A stretch of 64,000 nucleotides of DNA from Sthenelais limicola (taxonomy: Eukaryota > Annelida > Polychaeta > Phyllodocida > Sigalionidae), in the NCBI GenBank assembly GCA_942159475.1, contig OW804097.1, forward strand, positions 113,956,582 to 114,020,581, written 5' to 3'. This document shows, piece by piece, positions 30,660 to 41,733 of the stretch. Within the stretch, counting starts at the first letter, position 1. Each line of letters opens with the position of its first letter. The translations under genes and the position numbers were made by a program. Below the pieces are notes generated by a model. It saw only the letters and a list, made by a program, of their open reading frames with translations. It did not search any database and was not told where the DNA came from.

Positions 30660-31554
30660 GTAACACTTATTTGCACTCAATAAATGAGGTACATCATATC
30701 TATTATAAACGCATTGCTCTGAAGACAACGTATCTAGAATTACACATAGTGCGTAATTCACTAGTGAGTTATATGTGGGTTTCAGCAACCAACCTTGTTT
30801 TTTTTACTTAGATTACCACTGAAATTCAAATTTATGACTCCATTTCATTTTCTATTTCCATGATTGAAAGCATATTATAAATCTATTAACTAACTCGTTG
30901 GTATCAGTTGCTTAGAATATTGCATTCATTGATATGCAACTCGTGCAATATTCACGCTCCTTCAACCAACTTGTTAGTTAACCTGTATTATGCGGGAGGA
31001 GATCTGTTCTTCAAGCTCGTCTCGACCTGATTATTAAACGTACAGAGTGCCATTTAGTATTGATAACATACTGATTTTGCAATCTATTTAGTATTTACAT
31101 GGCTAACATAGTATTGTTAGTTGTATCATCGTAACAAATTCAGAAAACTTTTGAAACAGTGAAGCCAATGTATCACAGCTCCTGCTAAGCGCACAACGTC
31201 GTCAAACCAATAAACAATTGCGTCATATGGGTCACATGTTACCATGGACCCCGAACGGCCCACTGTAGTAACAGATCGAGTATGTACTCCACACTATATT
31301 AATCGTGGATTTACGACATTCAAGGCTCTGCACACAGTTATAAAAAGCTTTTTACTGGCTTCATGTGCAGGGCTCTAACTTTCAAGATGGCTTACATTGA
31401 TCTCAAGTGAGGCTACCTGGGTATTGATTTCCCAGAAATATTTTTTTCAAGGAAGTGATTTTGAAGCTGTTGCAATACTATTCCATTTTGAAGTTAGCAC
31501 ATGCTTCGACCAACTTTTGGCCGCTGGGCTTTACTGGGCTGATACAATGGCGGG
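30660..31554. other. Unique low-repeat DNA, no gene called
   Basis: About 900 bp without any of the window's repeat families. ACTAACTCGTTGGTATCAG near 30889 and CAACTTGTTAGTTAACC near 30964 form a weak inverted pair. No supported coding region. Confidence 0.3.
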
Positions 31555-31613
31555 AGTCGTGAGTTGGGAGTTTGGAGTCGGGAGTCGGGAGTCGGGAGTC
31601 GGGAGTCGGGAGG
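31555..31613. repeat. GAGTCGG heptamer microsatellite
   Basis: About seven tandem 7-mers (GGGAGTCGGGAGTCGGGAGT). Five or more GGG runs spaced by four bases give G-quadruplex potential on the + strand. The inverse reads LPTPDSR in a minus-strand ORF, which is an artefact. Confidence 0.92.
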
Positions 31614-31902
31614 AGAGTTATAAAGGTGGGAGTTAAAAAAGAATAAGAGAATGGTTGGAGGAATTTAATAGAAACTACATACTGAGAATTACTACCCGTT
31701 TTAAGCAGGGGACATCTAGAAAGTGCAATATCTCCCAATATGATACTTAACAAACAAATTATAATGATAATCTTCAACCAATTTATTTGTTCCTAGTTGA
31801 TTGTGTGAATGGTTTTCTAAACGTTTTCTAATAGGCTTCTGAAGACGATTTTATTGCACGACGCTGCTAAACACTTTTGATGATGCAAACGGAAAAAAAC
31901 AT

Positions 31903-31966
31903 CTTGTAAATGGGAACAAAAAAACGTCTTCAAACATGTTTAGTTTGAAGACGTTTCCATTTGCAG
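31903..31966. repeat. Precursor-like 64-nt hairpin
   Basis: CTTGTAAATGGGAAC, a bulge, then AAACGTCTTCAAAC, loop ATGTTTA, and GTTTGAAGACGTTTCCATTTGCAG. A perfect 14-bp inner stem and a ~10-bp outer stem surround a 5-nt bulge. The size resembles a microRNA precursor, but there is no expression evidence and it may be a foldback remnant. Confidence 0.5.
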
Positions 31967-32163
31967 TGTAAGGGAATCCCACTTTCTCCCTCCCTCCCTC
32001 CTCCCTACAGGTGGGATCAATGGTGACCTGGGATAACACAGGATTACTCACACCTGGCAGGGATAATCCCAGATAAAGGGATTAGAGGGGGATATGTAAT
32101 GTACATGGCACGGCCGCACTACCCTGCACCTTGTGCTGGTGTATTGTCCAACTTGACCTATTC

Positions 32164-32550
32164 GTGATGTGTTTCAGGAAAATGAGTCACAAGTAGCAAA
32201 ATTGATGTTTTTCAAAGTGTTTTGTTCACAAGATCTCTTTGTTGAAATGTTTTCAGATTTGGGGGATTATCGATGTTTGTGACATGAATACATTTACTAA
32301 ATTTCATGACAGTATATTAAATATATCCATGCATTCCTACGATCATTTTATGGAGTACATAATTTAACTGCTTTACCAGTAAATGTCCACCAATAGATAT
32401 TGCCAACATCTTTTGTCAAAATTAAAACTATCAAAATTATAACATAGAAAGTCGTATTAGCTGTCCTTCTGTTTACTATCACTGGAATCGTCTTGATCTC
32501 ATTTTTCAAATATGGTGGCGACTTGTGATTCATTCCTGTAACACATCACA
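32164..32550 (+). mobile_element. MITE-B copy, full length
   Basis: GTGATGTGTTTCAGGAAAAT, AGTCACAAGTAGC on the left. TGGCGACTTGTGATTCATTC and GTAACACATCACA on the right. The body is complete. Confidence 0.92.
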
Positions 32551-33123
32551 TTTGTAAGTTAGTCTCTACCAGCCGAAACACAGACTAAAAGGATTAGTAA
32601 CCTTCAAATTAGGACAGCTGGTGGGTCATGGTGTATAATCACCAGCAAGTTATTACTCCTTATTCATATTTATGATGATTTGAAAAGACATGAACGTAAG
32701 ATTTATCAAGATATTGAAGCACCCCAGAAACGTCTCCCTCTACTATCCCCTATCACAGGTAAATTGTATAATCGAAAAATGTAAATGTAAACTGATTAAA
32801 TATTATACAGGACTCAAATGAATACAAATAATGAAACGAAGCTACAGACGTCCCGACCCTCGGGCAGCTACCATGTGAATGAGGACTTCGACGTTCTCAT
32901 ACGTGGGTTACCATGACCTCACTTGTTACCTCGGAGATGTTGTTGCAACATCTCCAAGGGTGCCATTGTTGCTAGGAATGAATTGCTAGCCAGTTTCCAT
33001 TAGTATTTCCGTATTAGGGCAATAAAATGGAAGAAAAAAAAATCAAATGAATACAAAAAAACAATGACATGTTCGAGGGTGCCCCCACATTATCGGAAAT
33101 AGTGTTCTTATTTTCTTTTTATT
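32551..33123. other. No gene; perfect palindrome inside
   Basis: Unassigned DNA including the palindrome at 32933-32955. No ORF or family repeat recognised. Confidence 0.35.
32933..32955. repeat. Perfect 10-bp-arm palindrome
   Basis: GGAGATGTTG, TTG, CAACATCTCC. The stem is perfect. Confidence 0.9.
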
Positions 33124-33621
33124 TATGAGTCACAAGTCGCCAAATTATATTTTTCGAAGTAATTAATTCATGGGATCTCCTTGTCGGAATATTCTCATTC
33201 TTGATGTGTACTAAATTTCAAGACTATAGATTAGATATATTCTTTCGTTTTCAAGGTCATCCCAAGGAGTATGTTTAGCTACTTTACTCCCACACTTAGA
33301 TAATATTGCAAAGCTTTTTTCAAACCTACAAATATCGAACATAAAACATACAAACACTTCTTAGATGTCCGTACTATTTACCATCAGCTTCTTCGCATCT
33401 TTTCATTTAATTAATTTTATCTAATTAAAGGCCAATACATATTTAAACAGTTCAATTGATGTCCAGCATGGATATTCTCAAGCATTGCCTACATGAAATA
33501 ACTCTAGTAATCATCCAATTTCACAGAACTGAGTTGAGCATTTGATACTAAAAAAATAATATAATAGTCTCAAAAGTCCATTTCTTGCGACTTGTGACTA
33601 ATTTTCCTGAAACTCATCCCA
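33124..33621 (+). mobile_element. MITE-B copy enlarged by internal insertion
   Basis: Starts TATGAGTCACAAGTCGCC (outer ~15 bp of the TIR lost) and ends TTCTTGCGACTTGTGACTAA TTTTCC and ACTCATCCCA. About 160 bp of extra sequence (roughly 33402-33565) lies near the 3' end. Confidence 0.85.
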
Positions 33622-33908
33622 TATTACAAGACTATTCTTCGGTACAACTGGAGGCCCCAGTTTATCCACTCGCCATATTGTTAAACCTTTGTAAATATAT
33701 CTAGAATCAACAACCGTCCTCCTGCCCATGTGTAGCACACCCAATAGACTCTGCAGAAGCCTGCTTCCTAGCATTAAAAGACCGTCTATGCCCTGAGGCC
33801 CCGGTGTGGGAGTTCCGCAAACAGACGCTGCTATAGCTACCATTGTTTGTATGCCCCCCTCAGGGCCCCTTCTATAATTCAACACTTTATGTCCCCCACA
33901 TCCTACCT

Positions 33909-33945
33909 CTTAAAGTTGCACCCTCAGTTATTGTGACCATTTATT
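33909..33945 (-). mobile_element. MITE-D end fragment
   Basis: CTTAAAGTTGCACCCTCAGT then TATTGTGACC, the TTAAAGTTGCAC end only. It lies just upstream of a MITE-A and of the larger MITE-D-derived region at 34258-36828. Confidence 0.65.
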
Positions 33946-33994
33946 TCTGACCAATTTTACTGATGTTATGAGTCAGTATTATGCTGCTCCTATG

Positions 33995-34237
33995 TGGGTC
34001 AGATTTTCAGAAAATGTACAATTGGCAGCTCTACACATTTTGTAAATTCTGCTAAATTAGCCTGAAAAATAATGAATACTGGGTAGGCCTATATCTGAGT
34101 ATATTTGGTATCCCATTGATTCAACGTATCAGTTCTGTTATGTTAAACTGCATTTTGAAGGTCATTTCTGTCTTAAATTGGGGTTATTTGAGAGGATTGG
34201 TGAAGACGAATTGTTCATTTTCTGAAAATCTGACCCA
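33995..34237 (+). mobile_element. MITE-A copy, full length
   Basis: TGGGTCAGATTTTCAGAAAATG to TTGTTCATTTTCTGAAAATCTGACCCA. The TIR is symmetrical. Contains a small GGTAGGCCTATATCTGAG insertion. Confidence 0.92.
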
Positions 34238-34257
34238 TAATATGCTTATACAAGAAT

Positions 34258-34395
34258 TTGAAGAAAACAACCACTGGTGAGCGATAATAAGGAAACAACC
34301 AATGGTGAGCGATAATAAGGAACAATCACTGGTGAGCGATAATAAGGAACCCACCACTGGTGAGCGATAATAAGGAACCCACCACTGGGGATGTG
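34258..34395. repeat. 27-30 bp tandem repeat derived from MITE-D
   Basis: Five units of CCACTGGTGAGCGATAATAA GGAAC. The unit matches the CGCTGGTGAGCGATGATAAG end of MITE-D at 9550, so this is an amplified transposon end. Confidence 0.85.
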
Positions 34396-34699
34396 GACAT
34401 TTAAGCAGCCCTGTAGTAAAACAATCAGACAAAATCCTCCGAAACTTTGGTCAAAAGACCTTTATAGCATGCAACTCACGGTGATAAGCACATTCTCTCT
34501 CCTTGTGTGTTTGATACACTACTTACAGAACAGCCACAAGTTTGTATTTCATATTTCAAATTCAAAGAAGGTAACAACAAAGAAAACTTCTTAAGCTTTT
34601 GACAGATGTTAACTGAGAGATTTCATCTTTAAACTTGCAGACATACATGTAATGTTATCTCTCAAACAATAATTAGTCTAATTTCGCTAAATTGGTATT

Positions 34700-34775
34700 A
34701 TTTCGAATGATCGTAAGAATATTCCCATTCTTGGGGTGCTCAACGCCTTTGGTCATATGAACAGATCTCTCATAT
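34700..34775 (+). mobile_element. MITE-B internal fragment
   Basis: AAGAATATTCCCATTCTTGG GGTGCTCAACGCC and GGTCATATGAACAGATC match the first third of MITE-B. Confidence 0.6.
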
Positions 34776-34780
34776 TCCAA

Positions 34781-34874
34781 GAAGACAAAGGACTTTTAGG
34801 AGGGTTGGAAAAGAATGGAACAAAAAGTAGAAAATCTCTAGTTTTTGACCGACGTTAACTGAGAGTGCAGCTTT
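34781..34874 (+). mobile_element. MITE-D 3' part
   Basis: AAAGGACTTTTAGGAGGGTTGG, AAAAAGTAGAAAATCTC, GACCGACGTTAACTGAGAGTGCAGCTTTAA. It runs straight into the 54/55-bp array, whose monomer repeats its last ~22 bp. Confidence 0.85.
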
Positions 34875-36828
34875 AACCCTCACCCTGTCCTACCTCTGGC
34901 TACTGCTGCTAACTGAGAGTGCAGCTTTAACCCTCACCCCCGTCCTACCTCTGGCTACTGCTGCTAACTGAGAGTGCAGCTTTAACCCTCACCCCCGTCC
35001 TACCTCTGACTACTACTGCTAACTGAGAGTGCAACTTTAACCCTCACCCCGTCCTACCTCTGAATACTACTGCTAACTGAGAGTGCAACTTTAACCCTCA
35101 CCCCCGTCCTACCTCTGACTACTACTGTTAACTGAGAGTGCAACTTTAACCCTCACCCCCGTCCTACCTCTGACTACTACTGCTAACTGAGAGTGCAACT
35201 TTAACCCTCACCCCGTCCTACCTCTGACTACTACTGCTAACTGAGAGTGCAACTTTAACCCTCACCCCCGTCCTACCTCTGACTACTACTGCTAACTGAG
35301 AGTGCAGCTTTAACCCTCACCCCGTCCTACCTCTGACTACTACTGTTAACTGAGAGTGCAACTTTAACCCTCACCCCCGTCCTACCTCTGACTACTACTG
35401 TTAACTGAGAGTGCAACTTTAACCCTCACCCCCGTCCTACCTCTGACTACTACTGTTAACTGAGAGTGCAACTTTAACCCTCACCCCCGTCCTACCTCTG
35501 ACTACTGCTGCTAACTGAGAGTGCAACTTTAACCCTTACCCCCGTCCTACCTCTGACTACTACTGCTAACTGAGAGTGCAACTTTAACCCTTACCCCCGT
35601 CCTACCTCTGACTACTACTGTTAACTGAGAGTGCAACTTTAACCCTCACCACCGTCCTACCTCTGACTACTACTGTTAACTGAGAGTGCAACTTTAACCC
35701 TCACCCCCGTCCTACCTCTGACTACTACTGCTAACTGAGAGTGCAACTTTAACCCTCACCCCGTCCTACCTCTGACTACTACTGTTAACTGAGAGTGCAA
35801 CTTTAACCCTCACCCCCGTCCTACCTCTGGCTACTACTGTTAACTGAGAGTGCAACTTTAACCCTCACCCCCGTTCTACCTCTGACTACTACTGCTAACT
35901 GAGAGTGCAACTTTAACCCTCACCCCGTCCTACCTCTGACTACTACTGTTAACTGAGAGTGCAACTTTAACCCTCACCCCGTCCTACCTCTGGCTACTAC
36001 TGTTAACTGAGAGTGCAACTTTAACCCTCACCCCGTCCTACCTCTGACTACTACTGTTAACTGAGAGTGCAACTTTAACCCTCACCCCGTCCTACCTCTG
36101 GCTACTACTGTTAACTGAGAGTGCAACTTTAACCCTCACCCCGTCCTACCTCTGACTACTACTGTTAACTGAGAGTGCAACTTTAACCCTCACCCCCGTC
36201 CTACCTCTGACTACTACTGTTAACTGAGAGTGCAACTTTAACCCTCACCCCGTCCTACCTCTGACTACTGCTGCTAACTGAGAGTGCAACTTTAACCCTC
36301 ACCCCGTCCTACCTCTGGCTACTACTGCTAACTGAGAGTGCAACTTTAACCCTCACCCCCGTCCTACCTCTGACTACTACTGTTAACTGAGAGTGCAACT
36401 TTAACCCTCACCCCCGTCCTATCTCTGACTACTACTGTTAACTGAGAGTGCAACTTTAACCCTCACCCCGTTCTACCTCTGACTGCTACTGCTAACTGAG
36501 AGTGCAACTTTAACCCTCACCCCGTTCTACCTCTGACTGCTACTGCTAACTGAGAGTGCAACTTTAACCCTCACCCCGTTCTACCTCTGACTACTACTGC
36601 TAACTGAGAGTGCAACTTTAACCCTCACCCCCGTCCTACCTCTGACTACTACTGCTAACTGAGAGTGCAACTTTAACCCTCACCCCGTCCTACCTCTGAC
36701 TACTACTGCTAACTGAGAGTGCAACTTTAACCCTCACCCCGTTCTACCTCTGACTACTACTGCTAACTGAGAGTGCAACTTTAACCCTCACCCCCGTCCT
36801 ACCTCTGACTACTACTGCTGCTGTATGA
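34850..36828. repeat. 54/55-bp minisatellite seeded by MITE-D terminus
   Basis: About 36 units: TAACTGAGAGTGCAACTTTA, ACCCTCACCCCCGTCCTACC, TCTGACTACTACTGC. The length varies by one C in the CCCC/CCCCC run. Units near the start carry GCAGCTTTAA. The first 21 bases of each unit equal the MITE-D end. No ORF spans it. Confidence 0.96.
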
Positions 36829-37134
36829 CCGTGCACTCCCCGCTGCCCAATATTCTCCTCCACGCATGTTTACTGTTTGATCTTAAGTGCATAGTTCCAT
36901 TATCAATCCTTAGAAGTGTTTTTCCATCGCTTGGTGAAATACTATAGAACAGTGGAGGTTGAAGTTTGCAGTTCAAATATGCGAATACAGTTTCTCATGT
37001 ATTAGTATGCTACTGCCTTGTAAGAGGAGGGACAAATGAAAGACCTGGAGATCGAAAAATCATATAACGTCAACTAAGGTCCATCTCTATTCAAATCTGT
37101 ATTCTCAGCTATGTATTTGTATTAAAAGATTTTT
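36829..37134. other. No gene seen
   Basis: Unique spacer between two tandem arrays. AT-rich, nothing recognised. Confidence 0.3.
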
Positions 37135-38272
37135 ATTCAGATATTCGCACCAGATATAGGCATCAGATATTACCATGTGATATTGGCCACTATTTACAAC
37201 ATCAGATATTGGCATCAGATATTGGCATCAGATATTAGAAAATATTTATAACATCAGATATAGGCATCAGACATTAGCATCAGATATTGGCCACTATTTA
37301 CAACATCAGCTATTGGCATCAGATATTGGCATCAGATATTAGCCACTATTTACAACATCAGATATTGGCATCAGATATTAGCCACTATTAACAACATCAG
37401 ATATTGGCATCAGATATTAGCCACTATTTACAACATCAGATATTGGCGTCAGATATTGGCCACTATTTACAACATCAGATATTGGCGTCAGATATTGGCC
37501 ACTATTTACAACATCAGATATTGGCGTCAGATATTGGCCACTATTTACAACATCAGATATTGGCGTCAGATATTGGCCACTATTTACAACATCAGATATT
37601 GGCATCAGATATATTGGCCAATATTTACAACATCAGATATTAGCATCAGATATTGACCACTATTTACAACATCAGATATTGGCATCAGATATTAGCCACT
37701 ATTTACAACATCAGATATTGGCATCAGATATAGGCATCAGATATTAGCTACTATTTACAACATCAGATATTGGCATCTGATATAGGCATCAGATATTAGC
37801 CACTATTTACAGCATCAGATATTGGCATCTGATATTGGGCACTATTTACAACATCAGATATAGGCATCAGATATTAGCCACTATTTACAGCATCAGATAT
37901 TGGCATCTGATATTGGGCACTATTTACAACATCAGATATTGGCATCAGATATTAGCCACTATTTACAACATCAGATATTGGCATCAGATATTGGGCACTA
38001 TTTACAACATCAGATATTGGCATCAGATATAGGCATCAGATATTAGCTACTATTTACAACATCAGATATAGGCATCAGATATTGGGCACTATTTACAACA
38101 TCAGATATTGGCATCAGATATAGGCATCAGATATTAGCCACTATTTACAACATCAGATATTGGCATCAGATATATTGGCCAATATTTACAACATCAGATA
38201 TTAGCATCAGATATTGACCACTATTTACAACATCAGATATTGGCATCAGATATTGGCCACTATTTACAACTT
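37135..38272. repeat. 39-bp minisatellite of three 13-bp subunits
   Basis: Units: CACTATTTACAAC, ATCAGATATTGGC, ATCAGATATTAGC. Some units carry an extra 13-mer (ATCAGATATAGGC), giving 52-bp units. About 27 units. Because 39 is divisible by three, short ORFs read through on both strands; they are artefacts. Confidence 0.95.
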
Positions 38273-38654
38273 CGGCCTAAATGCCAGTCCCCATGACAGC
38301 ATCCATTACAAATGACCTTTTCTTTTGTCGACGAAAGCTAATTTAGTTCCACAACCAGCCACAACAAGCGCTTACAGTTACAATCAATCACACTCAGTCA
38401 GTGATCTTTAACCAGGAGACATTCTTAATGCTTAGACTTTTATTCCAAGAAACTGAACAAAGTAACACTCCATTGATTCCCTTTCCCGAGTAGAAGATTT
38501 GATATTATTTTGATTCAGATCAGGTTCTGCAAGGCGGTGCCTATGGGAGGAAGTGGTTTGGCTGTAAGATTTCCTCAGGGCTATTAGAGTGATTAGTTGT
38601 GTGGAGGTGAGGGGCATGACAGACCACTCGGGCCCGGTGTACAAGCTCAGGAAA
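38273..38654. other. No gene seen
   Basis: Unassigned sequence. A 70-codon minus ORF at 38432-38644 has no recognised motif. Confidence 0.3.
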
Positions 38655-38905
38655 GGGGAAGTCGCTAGAAAATGTACAATTCAGATTCACTGATCGCCTA
38701 AAATCACCAAAATTTCAGAGGAAAATGAAGTTCAAAATCCAGTTTTACCTAGCCAAACAGATTGCTAGAATCACTGCAACGCTAAATATAATCAAATTTA
38801 CCCAGTATTGACCAAATTGCAGCCTAGTTTGGCAGAACCCTGAGTTTAGCAGAATTTACTAAATGTGTACAGCTGCCAATTGTGCATGCTCTGAAAATCT
38901 GACCA
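38655..38905 (-). mobile_element. MITE-A copy, full length
   Basis: GGGGAAGTCGCTAGAAAATG to CCAATTGTGCATGCTCTGAAAATCTGACC. A short duplication (GGCAGAACCCTGAGTTTAGC) lengthens the right half. Confidence 0.9.
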
Positions 38906-39073
38906 AGCTAGTGTGTGTTCGAATTCATACACTTTTCCCACTTCCTTCGGTATGTAGGAATAGAACTTCTGTTAAACTTTGAGATGTGATTCTTTTAGAA
39001 TGGTAGAAGCTCGCAGGCACAAATGATCTGTTCAAGATCTATAATACGACTGCGTAATGCTCATAGAACAAGA

Positions 39074-39305
39074 GGGTCAGATTTTCAGAAAATGTACAAT
39101 TCGCCTTCACCAATCCTCTCAAATAACCCAAATTAAAGTGAAAAGTAACGTCCAAAAAAGCACTTTAACATAATAAAAGAGACATTTTTAATCAACGCAA
39201 TGCTGAAGATACTCTGATATACCCATTATTTATCATTTTTCTGTCTGATTTACCAGAAGGTACCAAATTTATAGCGCTGGTGATTGTACATTTTCTGAGA
39301 GAGTC
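39074..39305 (-). mobile_element. MITE-A copy, diverged right end
   Basis: GGGTCAGATTTTCAGAAAATG, CGCCTTCACCAATCCTCTC on the left. GGTGATTGTACATTTTCTGA closes the right, but the final CTGACCC is lost. Confidence 0.87.
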
Positions 39306-39470
39306 CCTTCAAACGAAGGGAAACGAAGGGAAAACGTACCGCCTCAAACCGGAAAGTGCAATTATAATTCCAGAGTGCAAGATGTCATTATATTCCATTA
39401 AAACGCCGAGTCCTAGGCCAGAAAACCAATAGGTGAAGTAGGTGTCTAATGGCTTACATATGGGTCAGAT

Positions 39471-39683
39471 TTTCAAAAAAAGTACAATTGGCAGCTGTAC
39501 ACATTTAGTAAGTTCTGCTAAATTAGGCTACAATTAGGCCAATACTAGATAAATTCGAGTATATTCGGCATTGCAGTGATTCTAGCAGTTGAACCGTACT
39601 TTGAACTTTATTTTCGTCTGGAATTAGGGTTGTTTGATAGGATTGGTGAAGCTGAATTGTACATTTTCTGAAAATCTGACCCA
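39471..39683 (+). mobile_element. MITE-A copy, small central deletion
   Basis: TGGGTCAGATTTTCAAAAAAAG to AATTGTACATTTTCTGAAAATCTGACCCA. About 15 bp (AATCTGTTTGGTTAG) is missing in the middle. ATATGGG / CCCACAT flanks. Confidence 0.92.
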
Positions 39684-40094
39684 CATGCATCTGATTTGAG
39701 GGTTTGGGCCCAGAGTGTTTCCTTGGTTCATTATACACAAGGTCCGGGACCAACCGGTGCAGAATGCTCCTGGCAAAGATGAAGGAGGTGATAGACTGTG
39801 CCAGTCAGGGCTCGGGTTTAATGCCTGCCACCTGATGCTAGTTTTCTATGGCAGATTGACTTATTATCGCCCGCTTGTTGTTTAATTAGATTGTTTGCAC
39901 CCAGGTGGTGCTGCCTGTACATTAGGTAAAGGAGGAAGGTAATTGATTTAACAATGGAGTCTTCTAGCCTTAGTGATTTGCCCTTCCTTCTGGGTTTTTG
40001 TCGCGAAGTGATTGATTTGTTTATCTTACGGCGTTGCTCTGGAATTCTGGGTTAGATTCAATAGTTGTGATTAAGGTACCCAAATGGGTCAATA
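39684..40094. promoter_or_regulatory. Low-repeat block, possible conserved element
   Basis: This interval contains no MITE and includes E-box pairs (CACCTG at 39828, CAGGTG at 39902), TTTAATTAGATTG, SOX-like AACAATGG (39950) and TGATTTGTTTATC. Only the motif mixture suggests regulation; AT-rich DNA gives many such hits. Confidence 0.15.
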
Positions 40095-40225
40095 CGCATG
40101 CGCCTCAATGCACATGTCTATTACAGCACATGCTGGGATGGATTCAGCTCAATCTGACAAATAAATATTTTCCAACACTTCAAATAATGAAAATATGTTT
40201 TCACCAATATGCAATTACTTTAGAA
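40095..40225 (+). mobile_element. MITE-C copy, left half
   Basis: CGCATGCGCCTCAATGCACATG, GCACATGCTGGGATGGATTC, GTTTTCACCAATATG. The remainder of the element is missing. Confidence 0.75.
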
Positions 40226-40545
40226 TATCAATTATACATGTCAATTAACCTGAACTTCTAAATATCCCTGCAAGAAAAGGGAAATACCTTTCATTTCCCA
40301 GAGTGGGAGAACTAGTTTTCACATGAGCGACACCATACTGCAGTCCTACAACTGAGCCAAGTGTGTGACAGTTTTCCATGCAGTTGGGTGGGCACTTTGT
40401 GCAGTGGTTGGCCGACAATAGAATTCCCTTAGTCCCAGCTCACCCTCCATTCACAACAGCGGCTGCCAACATTGCTAGAGATCTCATTCTGGCGTAGCAA
40501 CACGTTCAACAGTTGTTTTTCATGCCGCTTTCCCGCCTCTATATA
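40226..40545. other. No gene seen
   Basis: Unassigned sequence of near-average composition. No supported ORF. Confidence 0.3.
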
Positions 40546-40743
40546 TGGATCAGATCTTCAGAAAATGTTCAATTCGCCTTCACCGATCCTCTCAAATTAC
40601 CCACATTTGAGACAAAAATGAGCTTAACCTAACAGAACTTGCTCTTATGTGGACCACCGTTCTTTGTGTCTCTCCATACCGGAGGAAACAGGGCAGAATT
40701 ATACATTGGGCATATAATGTATATTTTCTGGTCACTTCACCCA
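40546..40743 (-). mobile_element. MITE-A copy with replaced interior
   Basis: TGGATCAGATCTTCAGAAAATG, TTCGCCTTCACCGATCCTC on the left, and ATTTTCTGGTCACTTCACCCA on the right. The centre (about 40640-40715) is non-matching. Confidence 0.75.
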
Positions 40744-41069
40744 TGTAACAAAGCAGCAGCGGCTCAAGTAATGCATCTGCCGTGATCTACTTAGTCTGCA
40801 TATCATGGCGTTAGGACAAGTAATGCCTTTTGGCTTCATGGTGTCACTGAGGACCAGTGAGTAGCGGCTGCGAGTTGCGTCTTGGGGTGACGATTATGAT
40901 TGCTGTTCAACATTATTATGGATATTTTGTTTTTCAAATGACCAGTATTCCCTGATCTGACCCATTGCAAAAGCCACCCATCGTCCCGTCCCCCCACCCG
41001 TCCCGTCCCGGCCGTGTAGGCTGACTGTACAGCTCTACACGGCACAACAAGTAGAGGATGAAAAAATAA
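40744..41069. other. No gene; GC-rich CCCGTCCCGTCCC run
   Basis: CGTCCCGTCCCCCCACCCGT lies at 40983-41010. GCCTTTTGGCTTCATGG precedes it. Overlapping ORFs are unsupported. Confidence 0.3.
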
Positions 41070-41150
41070 AAATTAGGGCACACTACAAGCCTTGAACTCC
41101 CAACCCTTAGGTCTGGAGGCGAGTCCTCTGCCACTGAGCTAGCTGCCTTA
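41070..41150 (-). mobile_element. tRNA-derived SINE head
   Basis: The minus strand reads AAGGCAGCTAGCTCAGTGGC AGAGGACTCGCC, then GGTTGGGAGTTCAAGGCTTG. TAGCTCAGTGG is a canonical A box and AGTTCAAGGCT a near-canonical B box, about 30-35 nt apart as in tRNA genes. An A/T-rich segment follows (TTTTTATTTTTTC). Acceptor-stem complementarity is not evident, so it is a SINE or pseudogene rather than a tRNA. Confidence 0.65.
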
Positions 41151-41492
41151 GTTAGGAGTGTAGGGCTTGATTGTAGGAGTCATACGCCTAGGGTGACTCA
41201 TGCTGAGTGAGTCTTAAATAGAAAATTCACTACAGCTAATAGAATTTGTAAGTTAGCTAAGATTTTTCTTCATAATCGTGTCTAGGGGATCCATATCTAT
41301 GAGAATCAGTCACTGGTTTGGGGCCTGCAACTTGTTTTCTATGCAAACAGGTCGATATTGCCTGACTCCCATACATGGTCCTTGCTGAACCTGACGGGCC
41401 TGATGTCACTCCTGAAAGGTTAAAAAGTAGGCCACGGCCTCGGCCGCGGGATTGTGACGCTTCGTCAAGACTAAATATGGCACACACCTTAG

Positions 41493-41612
41493 TAGGTGAA
41501 GTCTCCAGAAAATGCACAATTCACTTTCACCAATCCCCTCAAAAAACCCAAATTCAGGTATACCTAGTATCTATCATTTTTCGCTCTAATTCAGCAGAAT
41601 CTGATAGATGTA
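41493..41612 (-). mobile_element. MITE-A copy, truncated by a small foldback
   Basis: AGGTGAAGTCTCCAGAAAATG, CACTTTCACCAATCCCCTC, a deleted centre, and TCTAATTCAGCAGAATCTG. It stops where the palindromic element at 41620 begins. Confidence 0.85.
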
Positions 41613-41619
41613 GGCTCTT

Positions 41620-41733
41620 AAAGGACCTAGTCCACTAAGCGGATTGTCATGTGATTCTCACAGAATTTGATGGAAAATAGTTGCCTGTGGTGCAAAATTC
41701 GCATGGGAATCTGCTTAGTGGATTAGGCCCTTT
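41620..41733. mobile_element. Small palindromic MITE (~114 bp)
   Basis: AAAGGACCTAGTCCACTAAG CGGATTGTCATG pairs with the inverted right arm CATGGGAATCTGCTTAGTGG ATTAGGCCCTTT. One arm recurs at 8586. The arms are about 32 bp and the family is unclassified. Confidence 0.8.

Noticed and set aside
37404..38032. Repetitive ORFs with unit DIGHYLQHQILAS and similar
   Set aside because: They are frames of the 39-bp satellite, open only because 39 is divisible by three.
41070..41150. Functional tRNA gene
   Set aside because: The A and B boxes are good, but acceptor and anticodon stems do not close and an A/T-rich tail follows, as in a SINE.
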